Assembly (NCBI GenBank): GCA_963725085.1
Contig: CAVRXM010000005.1
Span: 248,001-312,000, forward strand
Direction: 5' to 3'
Source of the DNA: VRUE01 sp963725085
GTDB lineage: Bacteria > Actinomycetota > Thermoleophilia > Solirubrobacterales > 70-9
Length of the DNA stretch: 64,000 nucleotides
Both the position numbers and the translations under genes were made by a program. Below are positions 42,889 to 51,366 of this stretch, in pieces. Under the pieces are notes generated by a model. That model was not told the DNA's origin. It searched no databases and saw only the letters and a list, made by a program, of their open reading frames with translations. Each line of letters starts with the position of its first letter. Position 1 is the stretch's first letter.

Positions 42889-43437
42889 ATGAAGAGGGCT
42901 ATAACTATTGCGGCTGCGATCGCGGCGACGCTCGTCTCGTCGGCGAGCGCGGCTGCGCCGGAATCTTTCACCGTCCTGCTGGCTGGGGGGTCGGCTTCGA
43001 ACACGATCCACGTCTGGCTGACGCCCGACGGCCGCGATTATGTGATCGACTCAGTCGTCCCGCTCGAAGTCGGGGGCGAAGTCTGCACAAATCCGGAAGG
43101 CAACCCGAACGAGCTCATCTGCGCGGCCCCGCCGATCGCCGGGTTCGAAATGAACGCCGACGGCGGCGACGACAGCGTTACCGTCTCGAGGGGGGTGACG
43201 GTCCCGGTCACCGTCCGCGGTGGCCCCGGCCGAGACGTGCTGGCCGGGGGCTCCGGCGACGACAAACTGATCGGCGGCCCCGGGCCGGACCGGCTGATCG
43301 GCGGCCCGGGGGACGATGTTCTGACCGGCGGGCCGGGCTCCGACGTCCTGATCGGCGGCGGCGGCAACGACACGCTGCTGTCGGGCCCGGGGTTCGATTT
43401 CGACCGCGGCGGCTCCGGCCACAACGTCGAAAAATAG
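42889..43437 (+). CDS. Exported RTX-like calcium-binding repeat protein
   Basis: The 182-residue product has a signal peptide (ITIAAAIAATLVSSASAAA), a small N-terminal domain with two cysteines (GGEVCTNPEG, ELICAAP) and about five nonapeptide repeats of the GGxGxDxLxG type (GGPGRDVLAGGSGDDKLIGG, GGPGDDVLTG, GGPGSDVLIGGGGNDTL). In Gram-negative bacteria such repeats bind calcium in type I secreted toxins; here a Sec signal replaces the type I signal. The role is unknown. Confidence 0.75.
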   Translation: MKRAITIAAAIAATLVSSASAAAPESFTVLLAGGSASNTIHVWLTPDGRDYVIDSVVPLEVGGEVCTNPEGNPNELICAAPPIAGFEMNADGGDDSVTVSRGVTVPVTVRGGPGRDVLAGGSGDDKLIGGPGPDRLIGGPGDDVLTGGPGSDVLIGGGGNDTLLSGPGFDFDRGGSGHNVEK

Positions 43438-43450
43438 GCTGGTCGAGGCT

Positions 43451-44860
43451 CTAGCCCGGCGCCTCTGCGGCGGTCTCGTGGCCGCGGCTCCAGATCCTGC
43501 CGCCGACGAACAACAGCGCGATCACGAACCCGACCAGCGCCAGGATCGCATCCAGCCGGAAGCCGGCCTGGATCCCGTCGACGAACGATTCCTGGGCCGA
43601 GAAGACGGTCGTCGTCAGGCCGAGGCCGATCGAACCCCCGGCGATCTGAAACATGTAGATGATTCCGCCGGCGAGGCTGGTCTGCGATTCGTCGACCGAG
43701 GTCACCCCCGCTGTGGTGGCGGTCGGGTAGAACGTCCCGATTCCGATTCCGAGCACGATCATCCCGGCAACCAGCGAGCCGTAGCCGGAGCCGGCGTCGA
43801 CCATCGAGAAGGCGAACGGGGCAATCGTGATGCAGGCGGCGCCGATGGCGACAAGCAGCTTGGCCCCGAGCCGGTTGTAGAGCGGGCCGGCGACGAACGA
43901 GACCAGGGCGAAGGTGGCGAGGAACGGCAGCATCCCGAGCCCTGCTTCGAGCGGCGTGTATTCGAGCTGCTTCTGCATGAACTGCGGCAGGTAGAGCAGC
44001 GAGGCGAAGAAGGTCGCCGAGACGAAGAGGATCGCCAGGCAGGAGGCGCGGAAGCTCTCGTTGCGGATGACGTCTCGCGGAATCAGTGCGCCGCTGCCGG
44101 CGCGGCGCTCGATCGGCAGGAAGGCGACGATCAGGACCACCGCGATCACCAGCAGCGCGACCGTCTTCGGGTCGCCCCAACCCCAGTCGTCGACCTGGTC
44201 GAGCGCGATCAGCAGCGAGACGAGGCCGAACGAGATCGCCGACACGCCCGCGTAGTCGATCTTCTGGGTGCCCACTTCGGGCTCCTTGACGTGGACGAAG
44301 TAGTAGGTGACGAGGACGGCGAAGATCGCGACCGGCACGTTCGCGAAGAAGATCCAGCGCCAGGTGAGGAGGTCGGTGAAGACCCCTCCGATCAGCGGTC
44401 CCACGGCGTTGCCGAGCCCGGCGGCCCCGATGATGATCCCGCCGGCGAGCCCCGCCTTCTCTTCGGGCAGGATCTCGTAGGTCATCCCGAGAATCGCCGG
44501 CCACATCAGGGCGCCGCCGACGCCCATCAGGACCCGGGTCGCGATCAGCCAGGTCTCGGTCGGCGCGGCGCCCCCGAGCGCCGACATCGAGGCGAAGATC
44601 GCGGTCCCGGCGAAGAACGCCCGGCGCCGGCCGAACATGTCGGCGAGGCGGCCGCCGGTCACGATCAGCACCCCGAAGGTCAGCGCATAGGCGTTTACCA
44701 CCCACTGCATCGTGTTGACGTTGGTGTGGAAGTCCTGCTCCATCGTCGGGATCGCGACATTGATCGCCGAGAAGTCATTGGCGATGACGACGACGCTTAC
44801 CCCCATCGCGACGAGCGCGAGCCATGGTGTGGGCGCCGTTCCGCCGGAGCGGGACTCCAT
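43451..44860 (-). CDS. MFS drug-efflux transporter, DHA2 (14-helix) family
   Basis: The 469-residue protein has about 14 hydrophobic helices. Family marks are IVANDFSAINVAIPTME in the first helix with its Asp, MQWVVNAYALTFGVLIVTGGRLADMFGRRR (motif A, split over two segments), and the antiporter motif GAAGLGNAVGPLIGGVFTDL. Proton-driven export of drugs or metabolites is the usual role. It is convergent with the RTX-like gene and divergent from the leuA leader. Confidence 0.85.
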   Translation of the reverse strand: MESRSGGTAPTPWLALVAMGVSVVVIANDFSAINVAIPTMEQDFHTNVNTMQWVVNAYALTFGVLIVTGGRLADMFGRRRAFFAGTAIFASMSALGGAAPTETWLIATRVLMGVGGALMWPAILGMTYEILPEEKAGLAGGIIIGAAGLGNAVGPLIGGVFTDLLTWRWIFFANVPVAIFAVLVTYYFVHVKEPEVGTQKIDYAGVSAISFGLVSLLIALDQVDDWGWGDPKTVALLVIAVVLIVAFLPIERRAGSGALIPRDVIRNESFRASCLAILFVSATFFASLLYLPQFMQKQLEYTPLEAGLGMLPFLATFALVSFVAGPLYNRLGAKLLVAIGAACITIAPFAFSMVDAGSGYGSLVAGMIVLGIGIGTFYPTATTAGVTSVDESQTSLAGGIIYMFQIAGGSIGLGLTTTVFSAQESFVDGIQAGFRLDAILALVGFVIALLFVGGRIWSRGHETAAEAPG

Positions 44861-44893
44861 CCGCGCAGCCTATGCGGGCCACTGGACGTGCGC

Positions 44894-44899
44894 TAAGCT
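44894..44899 (+). promoter_or_regulatory. Putative -10 of the leuA leader transcript
   Basis: TAAGCT fits TANNNT and lies nine bases before the ATG of the leader peptide, so transcription should begin close to that ATG. No clear -35 is visible. Confidence 0.4.
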
Positions 44900-44908
44900 G
44901 ATCAGCGA

Positions 44909-44968
44909 ATGACGCACCGGCTCGACAGCCTTGCGCTTCTCCTTCTCCTCCCCCTTCGGGGGGAATAG
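44909..44968 (+). CDS. leuL: Leucine-rich leader peptide of leuA
   Basis: A 19-codon frame, MTHRLDSLALLLLLPLRGE, with five consecutive leucine codons and eight Leu in all. This is the classic signal for ribosome-mediated attenuation: slow translation of the Leu run when charged tRNA-Leu is scarce changes RNA folding downstream. A CCCCC-TTC-GGGGG hairpin (44950-44962) overlaps the end of the Leu run, and a second stem GCGGC/GCCGC lies at 44975-44990. The leuA ribosome site AAGGAGG is at about 45020. The peptide is seen directly; the mechanism follows from known leu leaders; the alternative pairings have not been computed. Confidence 0.75.
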   Translation: MTHRLDSLALLLLLPLRGE

Positions 44969-45034
44969 CGCTGGGCGGCGCGTGAGCCGCGAGAGAAAGG
45001 TCATTCGAGTCAAAGCGAGAAGGAGGTAGGTCCA

Positions 45035-46621
45035 GTGGCAGCACCAGACGACGCAAACCGCGTCCACATTTTCGACACGACCCTGCGGGACGGCGAGCAG
45101 TCGCCCGGGATCTCGCTCAACACCGCCGAGAAGGTCGAGATCGCGCAGCAGCTGGCGCGGCTCGGCGTCGACGTGATCGAGGCCGGCTTCCCGATCACGT
45201 CGCCTGGCGATTTCGAGGCCGTCGAGGCGATCTCGCGCGGGGTCGAGGGGCCTGTCGTGTGCGGCCTCGCCCGCACCCACAAGGCCGACATCGATGCCGC
45301 CTGGGGGGCGGTCCGCGACGGCCAGCGGCCGCGGATCCACACGTTCATCTCGACCTCGGACATCCACATCGAGCACCAGCTCCAAACCGACCGCGAGGAC
45401 GTCAAGGGCCAGGCCCGAGCCGCCGTCGCGCTGGCGAAGTCCTACTGCGCCGACGTCGAGTTCTCGCCGATGGACGCGACCAGGGCCGACGTCGAGTTCA
45501 CCGCCGAGGTCTGCGCGATCGCGGTCGAGGAGGGCGCCACGGTCATCAACATCCCCGACACTGTCGGCTACACGACCCCGGAGGAGTACGCCGCCTACTT
45601 CCGGCGCCTCTACGAGCTGGTCCCGGGGCTGGGCGAGGTCGAGACCTCGGTTCACTGCCACGACGACCTCGGAATGGCGGTCGCCAACTCCTACGCCGGG
45701 CTGCTGGCGGGGGCGCGCCAGGTCGAGTGCGCCGTCAACGGGATCGGCGAGCGGGCCGGCAACTGCTCGCTCGAGGAGATCGTGATGCTGGTCCGCACCC
45801 GCGAGGACGTGCATGGGCTGACGACCGGCGTCAACAGCCGCGAGCTGGCCCGCACGAGCCGGATGGTCTCGCGCCTGACCGGATACGCGATCCAGCCGAA
45901 CAAGGCGGTCGTCGGCCGCAACGCGTTCGCGCACGAGTCCGGCATCCACCAGGACGGGGTCCTGAAGGAGCGGACGACCTACGAGATCATGGACGCGACC
46001 GAGGTCGGCCTCGAGTCGAACTCGATCGTGCTCGGCAAGCACTCCGGCCGCCACGCCCTGCGCGACGCGCTGGAGCAGCTCGGGTTCAAGGTCGAGGGAA
46101 ACGCCCTGAACGCGGCGTTCAAGCGGTTCAAGGAGATCGCCGACCGCAAGAAGCAGGTCACCGCGCTCGACCTCGAGGCGATCGTCTCCGACGAGATGCG
46201 CGAGCGCGAGAACGCCCACGAGCTGGCCTGGTTCGAGGTCGAGGCCGGGTCGCGGCGAGAGCCGCTCGCCCGGGTCGCGGTCAGGCTGCCCTCGGGCGAG
46301 GAGTCGGTCGGCGAGTCCGGAGGCGACGGCCCGGTCGACGCGATCTTCCTCGCGATCCAGAAGGCGGCGGACACCGAGTGCGAGCTGCGCCAGTACACCG
46401 TCGAGGCCGTGACCGGGGGGGAGGACGCCCTCGGCCAGGTCACCGTGATGCTGCGCGCGGCCGGCCGCCTGGCCACCGGCCAGGGGGTCGCCACCGACAT
46501 CCTCGAGGCCTCGGCCCGCGCCTACGTCCGGGCGCTGTCGAACGCGCTCGAGGGCGCCGCGGTCCGCGAGGCCGAGGCGGCGACCGCCGAGGCCGCCGTC
46601 GAACGCACCCCGGGCCCCTAG
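45035..46621 (+). CDS. leuA: 2-Isopropylmalate synthase
   Basis: LeuA condenses acetyl-CoA with 2-oxoisovalerate, first step to leucine. The 528-residue product has the catalytic opening FDTTLRDGEQSPGISL, metal-binding SVHCHDDLGMAVANS, NGIGERAGNCSLEEIV and HESGIHQDGVLK, and the C-terminal LeuA dimer domain that senses leucine. GTG 45035 follows AAGGAGG with an eight-base gap. It sits behind the leucine leader peptide and before a strong inverted repeat. Confidence 0.95.
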   Translation: MAAPDDANRVHIFDTTLRDGEQSPGISLNTAEKVEIAQQLARLGVDVIEAGFPITSPGDFEAVEAISRGVEGPVVCGLARTHKADIDAAWGAVRDGQRPRIHTFISTSDIHIEHQLQTDREDVKGQARAAVALAKSYCADVEFSPMDATRADVEFTAEVCAIAVEEGATVINIPDTVGYTTPEEYAAYFRRLYELVPGLGEVETSVHCHDDLGMAVANSYAGLLAGARQVECAVNGIGERAGNCSLEEIVMLVRTREDVHGLTTGVNSRELARTSRMVSRLTGYAIQPNKAVVGRNAFAHESGIHQDGVLKERTTYEIMDATEVGLESNSIVLGKHSGRHALRDALEQLGFKVEGNALNAAFKRFKEIADRKKQVTALDLEAIVSDEMRERENAHELAWFEVEAGSRREPLARVAVRLPSGEESVGESGGDGPVDAIFLAIQKAADTECELRQYTVEAVTGGEDALGQVTVMLRAAGRLATGQGVATDILEASARAYVRALSNALEGAAVREAEAATAEAAVERTPGP

Positions 46622-46645
46622 GCGAGCCGCACCCCACAGGCCTGT

Positions 46646-46684
46646 GCCCACGGTTGACCTCCCATGCGGTGGTCAACCGTGGGC
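46646..46684. terminator. Perfect 14-bp inverted repeat after leuA
   Basis: GCCCACGGTTGACC (46646-46659) pairs exactly with GGTCAACCGTGGGC (46671-46684) around an 11-base loop. There is no T-tract. It lies 25 bases after leuA and 57 bases before the regulator gene, so it could be a terminator or an operator for that regulator. Confidence 0.6.
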
Positions 46685-46740
46685 AGGCCATCTCCGGACC
46701 GGCGCATTGCCGCGGCTGTATGTGATAACGTACGCTCGTA

Positions 46741-47364
46741 ATGAGACTTGAGGCGAACGAGCAAGTTGGGACCACGACCGACGGCGGCGGTGCCGAGGCC
46801 GTCGGCAGCCGAGTCGGCGCGCGGGTGCACGCCCTGCGCGACGCGATGGGGCTCTCGCTGCGGGACCTGGCCGAGCGCAGCGGCGTCAGCGCGCCGATGC
46901 TCTCGCAGGTCGAGCGCGGCGAGACGAGCCCGACGATCGCGGTCGCCGCGAAGATCTCCGCGGGCCTCGACCTGACCCTCTCGCAGCTGTTGCGGCTCGA
47001 CGAGGGCGAGCACGTCGTCGTCAGCCGCCGACAGGGCCGCCGCAGCTCGAAACGCGGGGGGCACCGGTTCGAGGAGCTGACCCCGCCGCTGCCGGGCCAG
47101 CGGGCCGACGTCTCCCTGCACACCCTGGAGGCGGGGGCGGCGACGGGCGGTCCCAAGGACCCGCCGATGCACGAGCCGGGCAGCCGCGAGACCACCGTCG
47201 TCCTCGACGGCACGATCGCGCTGGTCGTCGACGGCAGCCGCCACGAGCTTCACGAGGGCGACGCGGTCACCTTCGACGCCGACCTGCCACACCACTTCGA
47301 GAACGAAAGCGACGACCCGGCCCGCTTCCTGGCCGTCATCGCCGCGGGACTGAGAAGAAGCTGA
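46741..47364 (+). CDS. XRE-family regulator with C-terminal cupin
   Basis: The 207-residue protein has an N-terminal helix-turn-helix (VHALRDAMGLSLRDLAERSG, then SAPMLSQVERGETSPTIAVA) and a C-terminal cupin (HEPGSRETTVVLDGTIALVVDG, DAVTFDADLPHHFENES). Such proteins sense a small ligand in the cupin and control nearby metabolic genes. Its place between leuA and leuC suggests a leucine-pathway or local role, which is inference. A TTGCCG and TACGCT pair with 18-base spacing lies upstream. Its stop shares a base with the next short frame (TGATG). Confidence 0.85.
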   Translation: MRLEANEQVGTTTDGGGAEAVGSRVGARVHALRDAMGLSLRDLAERSGVSAPMLSQVERGETSPTIAVAAKISAGLDLTLSQLLRLDEGEHVVVSRRQGRRSSKRGGHRFEELTPPLPGQRADVSLHTLEAGAATGGPKDPPMHEPGSRETTVVLDGTIALVVDGSRHELHEGDAVTFDADLPHHFENESDDPARFLAVIAAGLRRS

Positions 47365-47402
47365 TGTTCGGAGCAGAGAAGCTGGTGCCCGCCAGTGACC
47401 AA

Positions 47403-47482
47403 GCGGCCCCCGGACGCGGAAGCGAGGGAGCAAGATTTCCGGTGATTGTGAGTGCGACCGAGCGAGAGCGGAGGAGGCCGCG
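47403..47482 (+). repeat. Full-length diverged repeat copy upstream of leuC
   Basis: Reading on the plus strand, GGCCCCCGGACGCGG, GAGGGAGCAAG, TGATTGTGAGTGCGACCGAG and GCGGAGGAGGCCGCG follow the same order as the sense strand of the copy in the GT-C gene. A 42-codon frame (47364-47492), overlapping the regulator stop, reads APGRGSEG through it, the same peptide as in the GT-C insert. The GGAGGAGG of the repeat's 3' arm doubles as the leuC ribosome site. Confidence 0.6.
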
Positions 47483-47484
47483 TT

Positions 47485-48870
47485 GTGACTAAAACCATGT
47501 TCGACAAGATCTGGGAGGCCCACGAAGTCTCCGACGGCCTGATCTACATCGACCTGCACCTGGTCCACGAGGTGACCTCGCCGCAGGCGTTCGACGGCCT
47601 GCGGCTGGCCGGCCGCGAGGTCCGCCGGCCCGACAAGACGCTGGCGACGGCAGACCACAACGTGCCGACCGACGGCACCAAGGCGGCGCGCCTGATCGCC
47701 GACGAGCTGTCCCGGGTCCAGGTCGAGACGCTCGAGCGCAACTGCGAGGAGTTCGGGATCCCGATCCACTCGCTCGGCTCCGACCGCCAGGGAATCGTCC
47801 ACGTGATCGGGCCCGAGCTGGGGGTCACCCAGCCCGGGGTCACGATCGTCTGCGGCGACAGCCACACCTCGACCCACGGCGCCTTCGGGGCCCTGGCGTT
47901 CGGGATCGGGACCTCCGAGGTCGAGCACGTCCTCGCGACCCAGTGTCTGGTCCAGAAGCGGCCGAAGACGATGCGGATCCTCTACGGCGGCGAGCTCGGG
48001 GGCGGCGTCACCCCCAAGGACCTGATCCTGGCGACGATCGGGCGCCTCGGCACCGGCGGCATGGTCGGACATGCGGTCGAGTACGCCGGGCCGGCGATCG
48101 AGGGCCTCTCGATGCCGGGCCGGATGACGATCTGCAACATGACGATCGAGGGCGGCGGCAGGGCCGGGATGATCGCCCCTGACGAGACGACGTTCGAGTG
48201 GGTGAGGGGCCGCGAGGCCGCTCCCGATGACTTCGACGCCGCGGTCGAGCGCTGGCGCCGGCTCCCGACCGACGAGGGCGCGAGCTTCGACACCGAGGTC
48301 GAGATCGACGCCTCGAGCATCTCTCCGATGGTCACCTGGGGAACCACCCCGGGGATGGTCGTCGAGGTGACCGACGCGGTTCCCGACCCGGAGGCGATCG
48401 AGTCGCCGGCGGACCGCGAATCGGCGGAACGGGCGCTCCGCTACATGGACCTCGACCCGGGGACGCCGATGACCGAGATCAGGCCGGAACGGGTCTTCAT
48501 CGGGTCCTGCACCAACTCGCGGATCGAGGACCTTCGCGAGGCCGCCTCGGTCGTCGACGGCCGCAGGGTCGCCGACTCGGTGCGGGCGATGGTCGTGCCG
48601 GGCTCCCAGCAGGTCAAAGCGACCGCTGAGGACGAGGGCCTCGACGAGGTCTTCCGCTCGGCCGGGTTCGAGTGGCGCGAGGCCGGCTGCTCGATGTGCC
48701 TGGGGATGAACCCAGACATCCTGATCGAGGGCGAGCGCTGCGCCTCCACGTCCAACCGAAACTTCGAGGGTCGTCAGGGCAAGGGCGGCCGTACCCACCT
48801 GGTCAGCCCGAGGATGGCGGCGGCAGCCGCGATCGAGGGCCATTTCGTCGACATCAGAGAGTGGAGCTGA
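47485..48870 (+). CDS. leuC: 3-Isopropylmalate dehydratase, large subunit
   Basis: LeuC carries the 4Fe-4S cluster that isomerises 2- to 3-isopropylmalate. The 461-residue product has MFDKIWEAHEV, TADHNVPTDG, GDSHTSTHGAFGALAFGIGTSEVEHVLATQ (in pieces), and the cluster cysteines in IGSCTNSRIEDL and CSMCLGMNPD. I set the start at GTG 47485, eight bases after GGAGGAGG; the open frame extends to 47452. A stop of the short upstream frame overlaps the first codons. Confidence 0.95.
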   Translation: MTKTMFDKIWEAHEVSDGLIYIDLHLVHEVTSPQAFDGLRLAGREVRRPDKTLATADHNVPTDGTKAARLIADELSRVQVETLERNCEEFGIPIHSLGSDRQGIVHVIGPELGVTQPGVTIVCGDSHTSTHGAFGALAFGIGTSEVEHVLATQCLVQKRPKTMRILYGGELGGGVTPKDLILATIGRLGTGGMVGHAVEYAGPAIEGLSMPGRMTICNMTIEGGGRAGMIAPDETTFEWVRGREAAPDDFDAAVERWRRLPTDEGASFDTEVEIDASSISPMVTWGTTPGMVVEVTDAVPDPEAIESPADRESAERALRYMDLDPGTPMTEIRPERVFIGSCTNSRIEDLREAASVVDGRRVADSVRAMVVPGSQQVKATAEDEGLDEVFRSAGFEWREAGCSMCLGMNPDILIEGERCASTSNRNFEGRQGKGGRTHLVSPRMAAAAAIEGHFVDIREWS

Positions 48871-48872
48871 AT

Positions 48873-49439
48873 ATGAGGCCGATTGACGTCATCGAGGGCG
48901 GGGTGTCGGTCCTGGACCGGGCCGACATCGACACCGACCAGATCATCCCCAAGCAGTTCCTGAAGCGGGTCGAGCGGACCGGCTTCGGCGAGTTTCTCTT
49001 CTACGACTGGATCCGCGACGGCGAGATCGAGCTCGAGCCGAACCCGATCCTGGTCACCGGCCGCAACTTCGGCTGTGGCTCCTCGCGCGAGCACGCCCCG
49101 TGGGCGCTCGAGGACTTCGGCTTCCAGGCGATCGTCGCGCCCTCCTTCGCCGACATCTTCTACGTCAACTGCACGAAGATCGGACTGCTGCCGGCGATTC
49201 TCGACGAGGAGCATTGCCGCGCCGTCGCCGCAGCGGGCGAGGCGAGGATCGATGTCGACGACGAGACGATCAGCTGCGGCACCGCGGGGGTCTTCGAGTT
49301 CGAGATCGAGCCCGACGTCAAATTCCGGCTCCTGAACGGCCTCGACGACATCGGCGTCACGCTCGAAAACGCGTCGGCGATCGACGAGTTCGAGAACGCG
49401 GGTGGCGGCGAGCGCGGGCCTGTCACGACGGGGGTCTGA
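48873..49439 (+). CDS. leuD: 3-Isopropylmalate dehydratase, small subunit
   Basis: LeuD completes the LeuCD hydro-lyase and supplies substrate-specificity residues. The 188-residue product shows LDRADIDTDQIIPKQFLK, GRNFGCGSSREHAPWAL and IVAPSFADIFYVNCTKIGLLP. The ATG lies two bases after the leuC stop, with GTGGAG upstream. Confidence 0.95.
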   Translation: MRPIDVIEGGVSVLDRADIDTDQIIPKQFLKRVERTGFGEFLFYDWIRDGEIELEPNPILVTGRNFGCGSSREHAPWALEDFGFQAIVAPSFADIFYVNCTKIGLLPAILDEEHCRAVAAAGEARIDVDDETISCGTAGVFEFEIEPDVKFRLLNGLDDIGVTLENASAIDEFENAGGGERGPVTTGV

Positions 49440-49442
49440 CCG

Positions 49443-50225
49443 ATGCCCCCGACACCGCCATCGCACACCGGCCCTCGCGAGTGGGACGCCGAGGTCTATC
49501 ACCGGGTCGCCGACTCCCAGTTCCGATGGGGCCTCGAGGTCCTTGACCGGTTGCCGCTCGAGGGCGACGAGACCGTGCTCGACGCCGGCTGCGGCTCGGG
49601 TCGCGTCACCAAGGCCCTGGCCGAGCGCCTGCCCGACGGACGCGTGATCGGCGTCGACGGCTCCGAGGAGATGCTGAGGAAGGCGCGCGAGGTCCTCGGG
49701 CCGGCGACTGACCTCCGCCACGTCGACCTCGAAGCGCTCGAGATCGGCGAGCGGGTCGACGCGGTCTTCTCCAATGCCGTCTTCCACTGGATCAGGGATC
49801 ACCGCAACCTGTTCAGCCGGATCCGCTCCACGCTCGCACCCGGTGGCCGGCTCGTCGCCCAGTGCGGCGGCAAGGGAAACGTCGCCTACCTCGGCGAGGT
49901 GATCTTCAGCGTCGCGGAGAGCGGCGAGTACGCGAAATACCTCGCCGACGTGCCGAAAGCCTGGAACTTTCGCTCCGACGAGGAGACGACCCCGATCCTC
50001 GAGGAGGTCGGGTTCACCGACGTCCGCTGCTGGCTCGAACCGAAGGAGGTCCGGCCCGAGGAACCGCTCGCGTTCCTGCGAACCGTCTCGCTCGGCCCCT
50101 ACATCAGGGTGCTGCCCACAGAGCTCCAGGACGCGTTCATCACCGAGGTGATGCAGCGGATGGGCGAGCCGCTCGTCCTCCAATACGTCCGCCTCAACAT
50201 CGACGCGCGCGCGACCGCGGAGTGA
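49443..50225 (+). CDS. SAM-dependent methyltransferase, trans-aconitate methyltransferase-like
   Basis: The 260-residue product has the Tam-like plan: REWDAEVYHRVADSQFRWG, SAM site VLDAGCGSGRVTKALAERL, VIGVDGSEEMLRKA, VFSNAVFHWIRDHRNLFSRI and LAPGGRLVAQCGG, ending LQYVRLNIDARAT. It lies between leuD and leuB, three bases after leuD. Yeast Tmt1, of the same functional type, methylates trans-aconitate and 3-isopropylmalate, so a role on a leucine-pathway acid is an attractive inference. Nothing in the sequence fixes the substrate. Confidence 0.8.
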   Translation: MPPTPPSHTGPREWDAEVYHRVADSQFRWGLEVLDRLPLEGDETVLDAGCGSGRVTKALAERLPDGRVIGVDGSEEMLRKAREVLGPATDLRHVDLEALEIGERVDAVFSNAVFHWIRDHRNLFSRIRSTLAPGGRLVAQCGGKGNVAYLGEVIFSVAESGEYAKYLADVPKAWNFRSDEETTPILEEVGFTDVRCWLEPKEVRPEEPLAFLRTVSLGPYIRVLPTELQDAFITEVMQRMGEPLVLQYVRLNIDARATAE

Positions 50226-50284
50226 GCAAGCATCCAAATCTGATTCTCTGCGCAGCGAACGAAGCGGGAGCCATTCATTCATGA
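50222..50284 (+). promoter_or_regulatory. leuB leader: repeat copy with a 20-codon frame bridging two genes
   Basis: A GTG overlapping the methyltransferase stop (GTGA) opens a 20-codon frame beginning MSKHPNLILCAANE whose TGA overlaps the leuB ATG (ATGA). Its DNA (ATCTGATTCTCTGCGCAGCG, then AACGAAGCGGGAG) aligns without gaps with the ilvB leader over 33 bases at 27 identities, in a different frame. Confidence 0.5.
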
Positions 50285-51357
50285 GCCCTACACCACGCTT
50301 GGTCCTCCTGCCCGGAGACGGGATCGGCCCGGAGATCGTCGCCGCCGCCAGGCGCCTGCTCGAGGCCCTCGGCGAGTTCGAGTTCGACGAGCGCCTGATG
50401 GGCGGCTGCTCGATCGATGCCGACGGCGTCGCACTCACCGACGAGGTGCTCGAGGCGTGCCGCGGCGCCGACGCGGTCCTTCTCGGCGCGGTCGGCGGCC
50501 CGAAATGGGACACGACCGACCCCGATGCGCCGCGCCCCGAGCAGGGCCTGCTCGGCCTCCGCAAGGGGATGGGCCTGTTCGCGAACCTGAGGCCGGTCCG
50601 ACCGAGCCCGGCCCTGGTCGGGGCGAGCCCGCTGCGAGAGGACCGGATCGCCGGGACCGACCTGCTCGTCGTCCGCGAGCTGACCGGCGGCATCTACTTC
50701 GGCGACAGCGGCCGTGATGGGGACTCCGCCCACGACACTTGCGAGTACTCGGAGGCCGAGATCGAGCGGATCGCGCGGACCGCGTTCGAGGCGGCGATCC
50801 GGAGGGCCGGCTCCGACGACCGCGCGCCGCGGGTCACCTCGGTCGACAAGGCCAACGTGCTCGAGACCTCGCGCCTCTGGCGCGAGGTCGTCAGCCGGGT
50901 CGCAACCGAGTATCCCGAGGTCGAGCTCGAGCACCTGCTCGTCGACAACGCCGCGATGCAGCTCGTCTCGCGCCCTGCCGATTTCGACACGATCGTCACC
51001 GAGAACCTCTTCGGCGACATCCTCAGCGACGAGTCGGCAATGCTGACCGGATCGCTGGGGATGCTGCCCTCGGCGAGCCTCGGCGTCGAGGGAGATCCGG
51101 GGCTGTTCGAGCCCGTCCACGGATCGGCTCCCGACATCGCCGGCCGGGGAGTCGCCAACCCCCTCGCGACCTTCCTCTCGACGGCGATGATGCTCCGCCA
51201 CGGGCTCGACCGCGCCGCAGACGCCGAGCGGATCGAGGCGGCCGTCGACGCCGTGCTCGAGCGCGGCCTGCGCACCGCCGACCTCGCCGCCGCGGGCGAG
51301 AGCACGGTCGGGACCAGCGAAATCACAGATGCGGTCCTTGCCGAGATGGGTCAGTAA
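50281..51357 (+). CDS. leuB: 3-Isopropylmalate dehydrogenase
   Basis: LeuB oxidises and decarboxylates 3-isopropylmalate with NAD. The 358-residue product shows LVLLPGDGIGPEIVAAARRL, AVGGPKWD, LRKGMGLFANLRPV, VRELTGGIYFGDSG, DKANVLETSRLWREV, DNAAMQLV and the signature NLFGDILSDESAMLTGSLGM. All substrate Arg and metal Asp positions appear intact. Confidence 0.95.
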   Translation: MSPTPRLVLLPGDGIGPEIVAAARRLLEALGEFEFDERLMGGCSIDADGVALTDEVLEACRGADAVLLGAVGGPKWDTTDPDAPRPEQGLLGLRKGMGLFANLRPVRPSPALVGASPLREDRIAGTDLLVVRELTGGIYFGDSGRDGDSAHDTCEYSEAEIERIARTAFEAAIRRAGSDDRAPRVTSVDKANVLETSRLWREVVSRVATEYPEVELEHLLVDNAAMQLVSRPADFDTIVTENLFGDILSDESAMLTGSLGMLPSASLGVEGDPGLFEPVHGSAPDIAGRGVANPLATFLSTAMMLRHGLDRAADAERIEAAVDAVLERGLRTADLAAAGESTVGTSEITDAVLAEMGQ

Positions 51358-51366
51358 GCTCCCGTC

